The position numbers and the translations under genes are program-made. Positions 1 through 11,202 of a DNA stretch of 64,000 nucleotides are shown here, piece after piece; the stretch's first letter is position 1; each line of letters opens with the position of its first letter. This stretch comes from Cordia subcordata (Eukaryota > Streptophyta > Magnoliopsida > Boraginales > Cordiaceae): NCBI GenBank assembly GCA_028554755.1, contig JAPTOF010000007.1, positions 12,447,001 to 12,511,000 on the forward strand. The letters are read 5' to 3'. The notes under the pieces were generated by a model. The model saw only the letters and a program-made list of their open reading frames with translations, made no database searches and had not been told where the DNA came from.

Positions 1-1088
1 TAAAGAGAGTAGTTACTGCCCACATAGATAGGGAAAGTAGCCCATTGATGATTTCCATGAGTCTAGAGATATTAGACCAAGAGTTTTATTCCCATCTTTC
101 TTAGAGACGCCATCACCTAGTTAAGATACTAGGTTTCTCAGAGTCCGAAAGCATCTCAAGGACCTTAAGGTCAATGTTTCTTTGATAGATGCAGTCTGTT
201 CTATTCCCTCCTACTCCAAATTCTTTAAGAATCTTTGCACGAGGAAGCATAGAGCCTCAATCATGCCTAAGAAGGTAAAGCTCATTAAAAAAGTAAGTAG
301 CATATGTACATCAGGCCTTCCGATCAAGATGAGCAACCCCAGAGCTTTAACTATTCGTTGTAGGATGTGTGAGACCCAGATTGATTATACCCTACTAGAC
401 TTAAGGTCCAATGTGAACCTCATTCCCTATGCAGTCTACCAGCAGCTAGGTCTAGGAGACTTGTCCTCTACGCATGTTACCTTCAACTTGCTGATAGTTC
501 TAAGAGGAGACCTAGAGGAATAGTAAAAATGTACTAGTTTCGGTAGGAGAGTTTGTGTACCCTGTATATTTCATCGTGCTTGATATAGATATAGGTCATG
601 ACTCTAGGCCTTCTACTCCCATTGTCTTAGCTCGCCCTTTCTTTGCTATCATGGATGCTATTATACATTATAGGCTGGGGTTATTAGAAATGAAATTTGG
701 GAATTTGAGGTCCACCATGAAAGTGGTACAAGCGGTGAACAAAGTGAGTATAGATGGAAATGATGATGAGGAAGATTGCTTTATGGTCAAGATGATAGAC
801 ACATTTGTTAATGACTATAATGAGGAGAACATGATAGAGGATGATGAATTGAGAAAGCTTAAGGACACTCTAACTAGGTTTGACCGAATGATCATTGAAC
901 GGGGATGTGTAGCCTCTATTTCTAGAGGTTATGATCATACGTTTGATGAGTCCTTTGACGTTAATTCTTCCAATTTTGATGTGACAAATATAGACCATTA
1001 TGATTGCAGACATAGGATTGATCTTGAAAATGAAGATGAAAATAGAGGTCTTAAGATGCATGTGATAGAATCTTGTATTGACGGATAA
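1..1088 (+). pseudogene. Retroviral-type aspartic protease of E1 (with upstream linker), broken
   Basis: Athila-type polyprotein segment. A linker (IPSYSKFFKNLC, equivalent to the common IPxYAKFLKDLC) is followed by a retropepsin-like domain with LLDLRSNVNLIPYAVYQQLGLG-type sequence around 385-455. It then continues as VYPVYFIVLDIDIGHDSR and PSTPIVLARPFF in another frame from 555. Such a protease cleaves the gag-pol precursor in the particle. The frame is lost between about 490 and 555, and the glycine of the expected DLG(A/S) motif reads Arg. The same domain with the same order occurs at 8900-9260 and, on the minus strand, at 34831-35661, which makes the identification firm. The Asp of the active site is kept, but the frameshift means no product is expected. 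Confidence 0.8.
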
Positions 1089-1899
1089 GGTTGCAACAAG
1101 ATATCCCCTAGCGATGAATTCATTGAAGCATTTGATGAGATATTAGCTGGATTGGATTTGGAGATACCCATCGAGGAGAGCATCATACCTAACTTTAATT
1201 CTAGGCCCGATGAGTCCATTGGAGTTATAGATTTTGATGTTAGAGTAAATAATCAATCTATGAAGACTTACGGAAGAGATTGAGGAACTTGAGATTATGA
1301 TATATGGCTCCTTGGGTATCTTTGATGAGCCTTTGTTAGAACCTTTTTTCTAAAGTCTCTACTATGGAATAACTTGATGAGGTGAATCATTTCTTGGATG
1401 AACATGAGTCATCCCTTCATAAGAGTAAGCCCATGACCCTTACTTCTAATTCTTCCTCTTCTAGGCCCATTCCTTCTAGCTCTCTCGTCGATTCCATCTC
1501 ATTCAATCCCATTCCATTATATGATTATTCCCTCATTTCTTTCATTGAGTCTTCCCTTAGTGAGTACATTTTTATGCCATCCCACTTGAAACATGTTCAT
1601 GTAGGGTTTGTTTACATTCCTCCCATTCTTTGTGCTTTGGATGCTTCATCGACCCATGGACATGGGGTTTGGGTAGCACTTAATCACCAAAAGAAGGTAA
1701 TAGGATGGTTAATGGCGGAAACCAAGCTTGCTAGGTTAGGATTAGAGAAGAGCAAGGGACCTAGATCCTTAGATTTTCCCATGCCCTATGACACCTTGGA
1801 GCATTCCTCTTCTATATTTGATGTGTCAAGTTTTTCATTTATCCCTTTTTCATGTGTGCTTGAAAAGGATTGTGATATGCATAATTTGGTTGATCTTAT
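1089..1899 (+). pseudogene. Post-protease region of E1, unrecognised protein segment
   Basis: After the protease ORF ends at 1088, an acidic linker with stops runs to about 1380. A 177-codon open frame then starts at 1382 and would continue beyond 1899, but solo LTR A interrupts it. It is Ser/Pro rich at first (about residues 15-50). From about residue 70 it carries KHVHVGFVYIPPILCALDAS and STHGHGVWVALNHQKKVIGWLM. The second block is clearly similar to minus-strand sequence of element E at about 39890-40080 (STRGKGVFLALDSEKKAMRWLM). I do not recognise the domain. It is not RT, RNase H or integrase, and it occupies the place where RT should follow protease. Confidence 0.55.
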
Positions 1900-3796
1900 T
1901 GGTGTACGTCTTTGAGTGCAAACTCTAAAGACCCGCAAGCGCCTGGATCGATGCAGTGTAGTGTGTGCGAGAACGGGTGTCGAACCATAGGGAGGCTATG
2001 TTGTGAGATGGATTCTGCTTAAAAATAAGAAATCTAAACTATCTATTTTTGGGATTTTAGATTTTTGAACGGTCGGGAGCTCTAACTAAAACGAATTAAA
2101 TTAAACTATGGAATTGGAAAAAATGGGGGACAAGCTAATCTAGAGGAACTAACAAATGAAAAGGTGCTAGGGTGACTTCAACTTAGGAATGGGTGATTCT
2201 ATACTCAATTGCTATGGGATTAAAGAATGATGGCTTACTTTAGTGATTGCTCTTAACTAGGTTGCTAAATTAGTGTCTTAATTTCCTCCTAGGACTCGGT
2301 GCAGGTCCGTCCCTAAGCAGCGCCTCCTAGAGCTACGGCGTGGTCTTTATGACCTATGGCCTTAAGAGTGACTAACTAGCTTCCTAGGTGACTTAGAATG
2401 AACCTACCCTAGTATCTAAATCAATGGCTGGATTTAAAGCCAAGACCTAGTGTCGCTAAGGTTGACTAAACCTATCTTGAAACCTATTGGCTAGATTTAA
2501 AGCCAAAGGAGACTCGGCTTAGGCTAGCCCTAAATTATGCTTCGTCATTCTAATGTCACAATAGCAAGATTTAATTGACACATTCATACATGTTCTAAGC
2601 CAAGGTGTTCGTGAATAAAGGGACCTATTCGACTACCAAACATCGTCATGCTCGGATTATGCCATTAGAAGCAATTAATGACTGACATGTATGCGTTATT
2701 GAGGTCATATTCATTACTAGGCATGCAAATATACACATAGACATGAATATAAGCATTACCCACTTCATGACATCCACATATAAATACATAGACATGATTA
2801 TAGCTTGGATTAGATGTGTTTAGTAATAAATAGACTCCAATTTATACACATGTTACTCATTAAGGCATTTAATCACATACTTAGACATGAATGAGAAAAT
2901 AACCATTTGAACAAGAAAATCAAACATGTATATATAATTAGCCATTTAATCTCATATCATAAGAGTATATAGCTAACCCATTACATAAGTTAAATCACCC
3001 TACACAAATCTACTCAATCATAATAAGAAATAGAATGAAAGAGAGTTTATGAAGCTTCCCTTTCATCCTAGCTAATCTTGTACAAAGCTCTTGAGCAACT
3101 TGCATCCAAATGTTGAAACCCTTTAAATTCTCTTGCTCCAAAGTGATGAAATGTGTGAGAAAGTGTGTGTGTTGTAGGTAAAGACTAGGGTTAAAAGTGT
3201 GTGTGTGTGTGTGATGGGTGTAAAGATCCATTCTAAAAAAATTGTCAAAAAAGCTCTCTCTTTAAGTCTGAAAATCAGGCTTTTATATCAGCTCTTTATG
3301 CTTTGTCGGTCGACCTAGTCGGTCGATCTGCTTCTTCTCTTAGCTCTATCAGCTTTTTGGTGATGCTCTTTGGACTGGTCGGTCGACCTAACCGGTCGAC
3401 CGGTTTTAGAGGGGTGGTCGTCTGACTATTTTTGGCACCTCTCTGGAGTGGCTGGTCGACCTAGCCTGTCGACCTGCTCTTTCTTCTTAGTTGTCCGGCT
3501 GATTTCTTTCCTGCATTCTTTGTCTTTTCGGCCTTCAATCTTCTCCTTTTGACTCGTACATCTTCCCTCTTTATCACCTATCATCGCCTGATCTCGATCT
3601 TAACCCAAAGTTCATCTAAATCATTGAAAATAAGCAATTAGTGTAGCAATTTGTCTCTTAAACTCAATATGTACATTTGTTTACGTTAAGCCTATTCTTA
3701 TCAAAAGTACTACACCAATGCATCTATTTGAGCACTTAATACCTCTTAAACAAAGGTAAATTACAATGCAAACACACACAAAAACACAACGCATCA
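1900..3796 (-). mobile_element. Solo LTR A (Athila-type), TSD CTTAT
   Basis: An isolated LTR in reverse orientation. On the minus strand it begins TGATGCGTTGTGTTTTTG (at 3796) and ends ...GTACACCA (at 1900). Exact 5-bp duplications CTTAT flank it at 1895-1899 and 3797-3801. The termini are TG...CA, and no internal coding or second LTR is present, so it is the product of LTR-LTR recombination or a very short insertion. It aligns throughout by eye with 58017-59819 and with the plus-strand copies 15682-17555 and 42374-44216. It carries a U3 module of GGTCGACC palindromes (3308-3480) next to a TATA-like TGATATAAAA on the minus strand (3281-3290). Confidence 0.88.
3308..3465. promoter_or_regulatory. 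GGTCGACC palindrome cluster in solo LTR A
   Basis: GGTCGACC occurs at 3308-3315 and 3381-3388, with GGTCGATC at 3321-3328 and a perfect 16-bp palindrome AACCGGTCGACCGGTT at 3390-3405. Another GGTCGACC follows near 3453. The cluster lies directly upstream, in element orientation, of the TATA-like box at 3281-3290. Similar clusters sit at the same place in the other LTRs of the window. A transcription-factor binding array is an inference. Confidence 0.5.
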
Positions 3797-4669
3797 CTTA
3801 TGCCACATGATTCTTTTTCTTCTAAGTTGTGGTTTGACAAGTTCATATGTTGCTCCGTGCTTAAGGACCACAAGTATCATTAGCCCTAATATTATTGCCC
3901 GAAGAGGCGTTAAATCCAACGTTGCTAGGAGGCACTCTAGATGTTTAGTGAGGAGTAGGTGATCACTTGGCTAACAACATCATGGTAACTCCAAGAAGGC
4001 AACTTAGGTTAAATTTTGTCATTTTACAATTTTTAGTCCATTTTCCTTTCACTTGTTTTCTTTCTTTTCTTTTCACCCACACCAAAGTGTTGAATCTTGA
4101 TCCTTTTTCCCATAGGATACCCATTGCTTATTATTTACACATGCCAATGCAAGCTTGCATAGGTAATCCTACTAACCTTGTTCTTTGTGAGTGTTTTTGG
4201 TTTGTGAGTCATAGGGTTAGTAGTTGAATGATTGACCCTTGGAATGGAGAGCTTTAAAGAGAATGCAAGGTTGTATTTATCCTTTCTCCACTTGCTCCCC
4301 ATTTTGCTACCCCACCCCACCACCTGTACTTGCTTTGAGATGATTACTTGCTTGTTATGTGCTTCGCTTTCTTTGCTTGAGGACAAGCAAAGTTTAGGTT
4401 TGAGGGCTTGGGGGTTTGGTTCTTATTGTTTTATGCTTTATTATGGTAGATTGCATTATGTTCTTAAAAATGGTGAAAATTTTTCAAATTTTGATGCATA
4501 TAGAGTTGTTTATTTCTTGGTTGATCATTGTGTTGGCTATTGTGATTGACTCTATTAATTGGTGAAAATGAGTTTGCATTGTAGGGAATGAATAGAGTGG
4601 AGAGAAAACCAAGTCTGGCGGGGATGCCTTTTAAAGTTGTGCGGGGTGAGTACTTTTAAGAATGACCCT
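3797..4669 (+). other. 3' non-coding interior of E1, first part
   Basis: Untranslated Athila-type sequence between coding region and 3' LTR. It continues across the insertion of H to 17774-18435. It contains the block TTTGCTTGAGGACAAGCAAA with GTTTAGGTTTGAGGG after it (4373-4415). That block resembles the true polypurine-tract region found further downstream in every copy. Matching blocks occur at 12883-12920 and 47150-47190, and in reverse at about 27102-27139, 30940-30972 and 33940-33985. The short open frames here are not conserved in frame between copies and are not called as genes. Confidence 0.6.
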
Positions 4670-6553
4670 TGATGTGTGTGTTTTTGGAGCTTAAAGTGCA
4701 TGATTTAGAGTGTGTTTGAGTGCGTGTTTTGGTACTAATTTTGTCTATTTCGAGCTTCTGAGTATTTATTGATTCTCATTGAGTGTTGTGTGTGATGTGC
4801 CATTTTTTAATTTTCTTTTTTTATTTATTTCTTTTCTTTAGTAATTCTGATTAATTAGGAATTAGGTAATAAGATTAATTAGTAATTTAGTTTCAGTAGT
4901 TAAATTAAATTAGTAGTTAGGCTTAATTAAGATTCATTAAATAGGTTAGGACATTATTAGGTTAGAATTTATTAAGTTAGTGTAAGGATTTTTTTTGGAT
5001 TAATTAATAATTAGTTAGAATAATTATAGGTTAGTTATTTAGTAAAAAAAAAAAGAAGAAGAAAAAAACGATGACCATGTATATATTATACATTATCTAT
5101 ATTTTATATATATATATACACACACACACACACATATATATATATTATATTGTATATATATTACATATAACATATACACACACACGCACAGCACACCGTA
5201 CAAACTCATCATATAATATACTATTATTATTATAATATATAATAATATATTACTAACCAAAACCCCCAACCTCACTTTTTGACCAAAAGAAACACAACAC
5301 ACACCACATATATATATACACACGTAGAAGGCTTAAGAAAAGGAGGAGAGAAGCAGCAGTCGCATAGTAATAAAAAGAAAAGATCTTAGCTTCTTCTTAG
5401 GCCAAGAGAGAAAAAAAATAGAAAAAATAGAAAAAATTACAGAAATTTCTAAAAAATATCTTTTGTTTTCTTTTTATTTTCTTTACTTTTTATCTTTATT
5501 TGGAGTTAATTTGGGGCTATTTTCTCGAGGATTTTTGGGATTAATTTGGAGCAATTATTGGAGAAGAAGATGGTTTTGCGCGAAATTGAAACGGGAAGAG
5601 GTTCTAAACTTGAGATTTAATTTCTTGGACAAGGAATTGATTTTTGTGGGATTAAATTTCAGTTTGATTCTCTCTTTTAATATGACGAGCTAAACTTATT
5701 TTAGGGTCGATTACTATTTCTATTAGAGGTTAAGGATTGTAAAACTTGTTTTGAGATATTTTGATGGTTTAAATACATGTTTGGTTTTTATTGTTTTGAT
5801 GGTAATTGTTGGGCATGTCTATGTGTTTGATTAATTGCCTTAATGAAGAAACATGTATTATTATGCTCTCAAATTTTCGTATCTCCTTATACGGTGTTGA
5901 TTAGTTGTGCTTGATTTTATAATTAGGTTTAATGTGCAGTCTTTAGGATGAAATAAAACTAATAGGTCACTCATTACACTTAGTTGAACTTAGGTGGATT
6001 AGGCCTTAGCTTGAAACACAGTTAACAGTTTAAACCCTAGGTTAGTGTATTAATCACGCTGATCTAGAAGTCTCAACCAACTAAGCCCTAAAACCCTAGT
6101 TAATAAGGACAGGGCTATGCTCTAAGTAAAATGCGCTAAGGGATAGAATTGCACCGAGAATTAGGGATAATACAGTTAGTGAGTTTGGACCTCTAAAAGA
6201 AGCTATCAAAGCCATCAAAATATTCAAAGCAAGAATAAAATCCCGACCCCATAATGGCGTAGTAATCACCCTTATCCGTCTCTATTGATTTTATCACTCC
6301 CTCTCTAGTTGGTTGTCTTTTTATTGCATGCATTAGTTTAGGTAGTTTAATTCCATTATTAATTTAGAGTTCCCTTCAATTCAAAATTCAAGAAAATCTA
6401 AAAAAATAATTTCGTTTTTACACGAAGTTAATCTAGGACACATAGGACTTAGAAACCATAGTTAAAGGCCTCCTTGAGGAGACGATACCCGCACTTTTGC
6501 ACACACTACACTACTTTCGATCCGTGCACTTGTTGGTTTCTAAAGCAACATCA
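4670..6553 (+). repeat. 5' LTR of H
   Basis: It begins TGATGTGTGTGTTTTTGG and ends GCAACATCA, immediately before the primer site. The 3' partner starts at 14025 and matches it across its length apart from the later insertion of solo LTR B. U3 holds an AT/CA microsatellite stretch (about 5085-5330) absent from the other LTR family. The R-U5 part (about 5930-6553) shares blocks with all other Athila-type LTRs here, including the closing TGCACACACTACACTAC motif (6498-6514). Confidence 0.9.
5095..5330. repeat. AT/CA-rich microsatellite stretch in LTR of H
   Basis: Alternating TATATA and CACACA runs, including perfect dinucleotide stretches near 5107-5145. The same stretch in shortened form occurs in the 3' LTR (about 14455-14660), so it belongs to the LTR and varies in length between the two copies. 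It probably contains the TATA region of the LTR promoter, but I cannot choose one box. Confidence 0.6.
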
Positions 6554-6559
6554 AGTGTT

Positions 6560-6577
6560 TGGCGCCGTTGCCGGGAG
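6560..6577 (+). promoter_or_regulatory. Primer binding site of H (tRNA-Asp)
   Basis: TGGCGCCGTTGCCGGGAG, seven bases after the LTR end. Its first 16 bases are the exact complement of the 3' end of plant tRNA-Asp, the primer known for Athila-type elements. It marks the start of minus-strand DNA synthesis and fixes the 5' LTR boundary. Confidence 0.92.
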
Positions 6578-6958
6578 GCACAATTGGTTTCTTTGATTTG
6601 TGTGTTTTCGTTGGTTACGTGCTTTGATATTTCTGTTATTGTTCTAGTATTAGTCTTAGTTTTCGTTGTTCTCTTTTATTTCTGTGATAATTTGTATTTT
6701 ATTTTTGCATTATGTTTTGTTTGATTTTGCATTTTTATTTAGTATTATTTTCTTTTGTAGTGTTTAGGGACTTGTGGTTTTTATACTGTAGATTTAGGTT
6801 GAAATTGCAGTTTTGGGGGTTGAAGAGTTGGAAGGAGATTTTGTTTCTTTTTGTGCATGCTTGGTAGATGTTCACTTAGACCAGACTTAGTTCCTTTTAG
6901 TCCTGAACCATAGAGAATTCACCATCATCTTAGAAACTTAGAATGCAATCTAGGTGAA
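6578..6958 (+). other. Leader of H between primer site and gag
   Basis: About 380 bases of T-rich untranslated leader with no conserved ORF. The 75-codon frame at 6497-6724 crosses the LTR/PBS boundary and is not a gene. Confidence 0.6.
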
Positions 6959-8354
6959 ATGGCGGAAAATAGAAAGATCTCACTCCTCTTGTTCCCCATA
7001 ATGGGAATGAAAATGCTTCTCCTTCTCCTCATTTTCCTCCTCCTGCTGTTTCCTTTCATGAGAACATTGAGCTTCCTAGGCTCGCGAACCTATGCCAAGT
7101 AGCCGATGACATGACCCTTAGGCAATACTTACTTCCACATGCCTTTGAGCCGAATATGGCCATCCATCCACTGGGTTTAGGGGAGGCAAGTTTTGAGATT
7201 AAGCATGGGATATTAGCTATGCTCCTGTCTTTCTATGGTAGGAGTAATGAGAGTCCCCTAGCACATGTCACTGATTTTGTGGAGATTTGTTCTACTTTCA
7301 ATTTTCCAAATGTTTCTTAGGAGAATATTAGGCTCAGACTTTTCCCTTTCTCCCTTAAGGATAAAGCCAAATAATGGCTGTAGTCCTTGCCTGATGAAGC
7401 CATTACATCTTGGGACGAGCTCTAGTCCTGTTTCTATCAGAGGTTTTACCCCATAGCTAAGACCGCTGACCTTCGAGCTTCGATTATGACCTTCTCTCAG
7501 CACGAGTTTGAATCTTTCCATGAGACGTGGGAGAGGTATAATGATTTATTGCGTCAGTGTCCACATCATGGGCACGGTACCCTAGATCTTCTACATTATT
7601 TCTTTAGAGGTCTTTCTGAGTCTCGGCATATGATAGTGAATGCCATGTTGGGTAGGGGATTTTATAATCTGAGACCTAGTGATGCTTAGGGGATTTTAGA
7701 GCGTGTTGCTGAGGATTCTTTTCAAAATATGGCGTTGGATAGGTCAAGTAGGAGTAATCCTAGGAAAGGAGTAAATGAAGTAAGCACATCCCATGATCTT
7801 CCTACTAAGGTAGAAGCATTAACCCATAAGCTTGACCAGTTGATTTCTTTAGGTTTAGCACCTACACCTGGCCGTAGGGCTAATCCGATAGTATCTTCGT
7901 ATTCTCCTTCTGTCGTTGAGGTATGTGCCTTGTGTTCTGAGTCGTCCCATGAGACCATAGCTTGCCTATTAGCACCACAATTTCTAGAATTCATTCAGGA
8001 GCAAGTTCACGTTACACAGGGGTATTCATGAAAGTTTAACCCCTACTTGAACATATATAATCTGGGGTAGAGGGATAACCCTTAGTTTTCTTGGCGTAAT
8101 AATCACTTTGAGTCCCCTCAACCCCGAGTCCCATTCCAACAGTGACCTCACCCTGCTCAGTCAAATCCACCAGGTTTTTATCACGTAAATCCATCTAAAC
8201 TTCCTGGTGCCCCACAGGACTAGCGCCCATCTGTTCCTGCTCCTCCCACTTAGTCTATACCTTCACTTCCTGCACCATCCTCTAGCCAGCCTAGTAGCGA
8301 CAACAGCAGCACATGGCTAAGATGGATGCCTAGTTAGGTCAGTTAGCTAGTCAG
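6959..8354 (+). pseudogene. gag: gag of H (retrotransposon gag domain), broken
   Basis: Structural capsid protein of the element. The ATG at 6959 is followed within about 50 bases by a frame change into NASPSPHFPPPAVSFHENIE. The domain then reads through MTLRQYLLPHAFEPNM, SFYGRSNESPLAHVTDFVEI, the RLRLFPFSLKDKA block, SLPDEAITSWDEL, FESFHETWERYNDLLRQCPH and LLHYFFRGLSESRHMIV, the normal order of the plant gag (Retrotrans_gag) domain. In-frame stops interrupt it at 7318, 7372, 7381, 7423 and 7687, mostly where Gln or Trp is expected. A single cysteine-containing segment (VCALCSESSHETIAC, about 7924-7968) sits where a zinc knuckle would be but is not a full CCHC. Downstream is a Pro/Gln-rich tail with more stops. 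Confidence 0.85.
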
Positions 8355-9383
8355 TTGAGTGCTAGGGAGCCAGGCAAGTTGCCTGCCCAGCTTGAGGTAA
8401 ACCCTAGAGATCAATCCATTTCAAGGAGTGGTAGAGTCATTGACAATGGGGTGGGAGAGAAGAAAAATTCAATTGAGTCTACCCCTAGTGTTCCTATAGA
8501 GCCTAGTGAGGTTAGGGACCATGCGAGAGAGGAGACCACTAAAGAGAGAGATGAGAATAGTACCTTTCCACATAGAGAGGGGAAGCAGTTCGTAGAATCT
8601 AGTGATGTCGTCCCTAAAGCACCTTTTCTAGTCGCACTAGAGAAGCCCAGATCTATTGAAGACACTAGGATGAATAAGATCTTAGAGCACTTGAAAGACC
8701 TTAAGGTAAACCTTCCTCTAGTTGACACTATTGTGTCCATTTCTGCTTACGCGAAATTCTTCAAAGATCTATGCACACGAAAGCGAAACAATTTCCACAT
8801 GCTGAAAATAGTGAAGCTCACTGAAAAGGTGACTAGCATTTGCACTTCAGGCATCCCACCCAAGTTGAAAGACCCAAAAGCTTTCACTATTTCGTGTTGC
8901 ATTAGAACGACGCCGATTGATCATGCTATTTTAGATTTAAGGTCTAGCGTAAATTTGATTCCTTACTCAGTCTACCAACGTCTAGGTTTGGGGGAGTTAT
9001 CTTCTACATACGTGACTTTACAGTTAGCTGATAGATCTGAGTGGATATCGCGACGTATAGTAGAGAATGTTATGGCTCAGGTTGGAGAGTTTGTGTATCC
9101 AATTGATTTCATTGTCTTAGATATAGATTCTAGCCATGACACTAAGCACTCTACACCTGTTCTCTTAGGACGCCCCTTCTTAGCTACAGCTAATGCAGTC
9201 ATTCATTGCAAGTCGGGGTTACTAAAGATCAAGTTTGGGAATCTGAAGACCACTATAAGAGTCGCGGAGGCAGCGAATAGAGAGAGTATAGGTATGGATG
9301 ATGAGAAGTGTTTTGCTGTTGACGTTATAGATTCGTGTGTAGAGGAGCATGCCTGGGAGATATTGTTTGTTAAGGATGATTAG
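8355..9383 (+). pseudogene. gag-pol linker and aspartic protease of H
   Basis: The longest open frame of the window (342 codons). The first about 115 residues are a charged, low-complexity linker. About residues 115-150 hold the LPLVDTIVSISAYAKFFKDL segment typical of the region before the protease. About residues 195-305 are the retropepsin-like domain: AILDLRSSVNLIPYSVYQRL, then FVYPIDFIVLDIDSSHDTK, then TPVLLGRPFLATANAVIHCK. The catalytic Asp of the D-L-G-(A/S) motif is kept, but Gly is Arg, as also in E1. The frame ends at a TAG (DD*LS) where the polyprotein should continue. The ATG used here is simply the first Met after a stop, not a true start, because this is a polyprotein interior. 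Confidence 0.85.
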
Positions 9384-10586
9384 CTGAGCTTGAAGCCATT
9401 TTAGAGCAGTTTGATTCTGAGTCATTTGTTAGCAAGTATGTAGCTTACACATCCATCTCTATTGACTCTAGGCCTGAGAAATTGATTGAGGTTGGTCAGT
9501 CTGAGTCTCTTCTTTTAGAAGTGTCTGGTAATCCTCCTACAGTTGAGTCTCCCCATTCTTTGGAGCTCAAACCTCTCCCTGAGCACTTGATGTATGCATT
9601 CTTAGGACCTGATGAGACCCTTCCTATGATTATAGCATCTGATTTGTCGAGTGAGTATGAGGAGCATCTTTTAAGAGTCTTTAAAAGTCATAAAGAGGCC
9701 ACAGGGTGGACGATTGGTATTTAAAAGGTGTAGACCCTTTAGTTTGTATGCATAAGATTCATCTAGAAGAAAGTGCAGTGCCTTTTCGTGAGATGCAAAG
9801 ACTACTTAATCCACATATGAGTGAAGTTGTGAGAAAGGAGGTTATTAAGCTCTTAGATGCAGGAATCATTTATCCTATCTCTGATAGCGAGTGGGGTAGT
9901 CCTGTTCAGGTAGTACCAAAAAAATCTGGGATCATGGTGGTAGAGAATAATAAGGGTAAGCTAGTTCCTACGCGAATCCCTACGGGTTAGAAAACGTGCA
10001 TAGACTTTAGGAAGCTCAACTCTAGGACTAGAAAAAATCACTTCCCATTATCCTTCCTTGACCAGATTTTGGATAGAATAGCCGGTCACGGTTATTATTG
10101 CTTTTTAGATGGGTATTTGGGATACAATCAAATCCCCGTGTTTCCCCAGGACCAGGAGAAAACTACCTTCATGTGCCCTTATAGTACCTTTGCTTATAGG
10201 AGAATGCTGTTTGGTCTTTGCAATGCATTTGCCACTTTTCAAAGGTGTATGATGTCTATCTTTAATGATATGATTAAGAGACACTTAGAGATTTTCATGG
10301 ATGATTTCTCAGTCTTTGGTGTGAGTTTTAATGAATGCCTAAGTCACCTATCTTTAGTGCTAGATTGTTGTATTAAGATGAATCTCATACTGAGTTGGGA
10401 GAAATCACATTTTATAGTGCAGAGAGGAATAGTTTTGGGTCATTAGTGTCTTCTGAAGGTATCCAAGTTGACCTAGCCAAGGTGGAGCTCATAGAGAAAT
10501 TTCCCGTTCCTAAGACTATTAAGGATGTGAGATTCTTCCTTGGCCATGCAGGTTTCTATCGTAGGTTCATTAAGGATTTTAGCTAG
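9384..10586 (+). pseudogene. Reverse transcriptase of H, broken
   Basis: RNA-dependent DNA polymerase that copies the element RNA. The PR-RT linker (LEVSGNPPTVES to KPLPEHLMYAFLGPDETL) leads to HKIHLEESAVPFREMQRLLN, IIYPISDSEWGSPVQVVPKK, CIDFRKLNSRTRKNHFPL, YYCFLDGYLGYNQI, MLFGLCNAFATFQRCM and the catalytic FMDDFSVFG (about 10294-10320), a YxDD variant with Phe that is normal for gypsy elements. After this comes FPVPKTIKDVRFFLGHAGFY. Damage includes a frame change at about 9722, a TAG at 9988 where Trp of TGWK is expected, and a frame change or stop at 10444-10447. Confidence 0.9.
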
Positions 10587-11142
10587 ATTGGTCATCCATT
10601 GTCTAGGCCCTTAGGCGCAAGATGTTTCGTTTGTGTTTGATGAAGAGTGTACTAGAGCTTTTGATAGGCTTAAATCCTTGCTGTCCTTGTCCTCTATCAT
10701 CCAGCTACCTGATTACAGTCTTCCTTTTGAGATTATGTGTGATGCATCAGATTTTGCCATAGGAGCTGTATTAGGACAACATAAGGATAGGTTGCCTCAT
10801 GTGAACTACTATGCTAGTAAGACTTTAGATGAGGCTCAGAAAAATTACACCACTACTGAAAAAGAGCTTCTAGCAGTAGTGTTCTCCCTTGATAAGTTTC
10901 TATCGTACATTCTTAGGTCCAAGGTCATAGTTTACACCGATCATGTGGCTTTGAGGTATCTTTTGTCTAAGTGTGAATCTAAATGCCGCTTGATTAGGTG
11001 GATGCTCCTTTTGTAGGAATTTGACATAGAAATTAGAGATAAGAAGGGTAGTAAGAATTCTGTTGCTGATCATTTGTCCCGTCTTATTCATGAGTCCCCT
11101 AGTGATTCTATTCCCCCCCGTGAATCTTTTCCAGATGAACAA
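10587..11142 (+). pseudogene. RNase H of H
   Basis: Degrades the RNA of the RNA:DNA hybrid. It reads on from RT after stops near 10584. [20 protein letters not shown] carries the first catalytic Asp. [17 protein letters not shown] carries the Glu. [14 protein letters not shown] carries the second Asp. NSVADHLSRL (about 11056-11085) carries the final Asp region. A TAG at 11014 stands where Gln of (L)QEFDIEI is expected. The order and spacing are those of the gypsy RT-RH unit. Confidence 0.88.
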
Positions 11143-11202
11143 TTGTTTGTTGTCTCACATCACACACCATGGTATACGTATATAGTAAATTATCTTGTCA
11201 CA

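Noticed and set aside
3370..3552. 60-codon frame in solo LTR A (with a similar frame at 59333-59524)
   Set aside because: Arises from the GGTCGACC repeats in U3. Reading frame and stops differ between LTR copies.
5093..5323. 76-codon minus-strand frame in the LTR of H
   Set aside because: Encoded by TATA/CACA microsatellite (repeated Tyr, Ile, Val, Cys). It is not kept in the 3' LTR.
6560..6577. tRNA gene suggested by the match to tRNA-Asp
   Set aside because: Only the complement of the 3' end is present, placed next to an LTR. It is a primer site and no cloverleaf can be formed.
8411..8740. 109-codon minus-strand frame opposite the protease linker of H
   Set aside because: Shadow of the long sense frame. 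Low-complexity Ser/Leu content.
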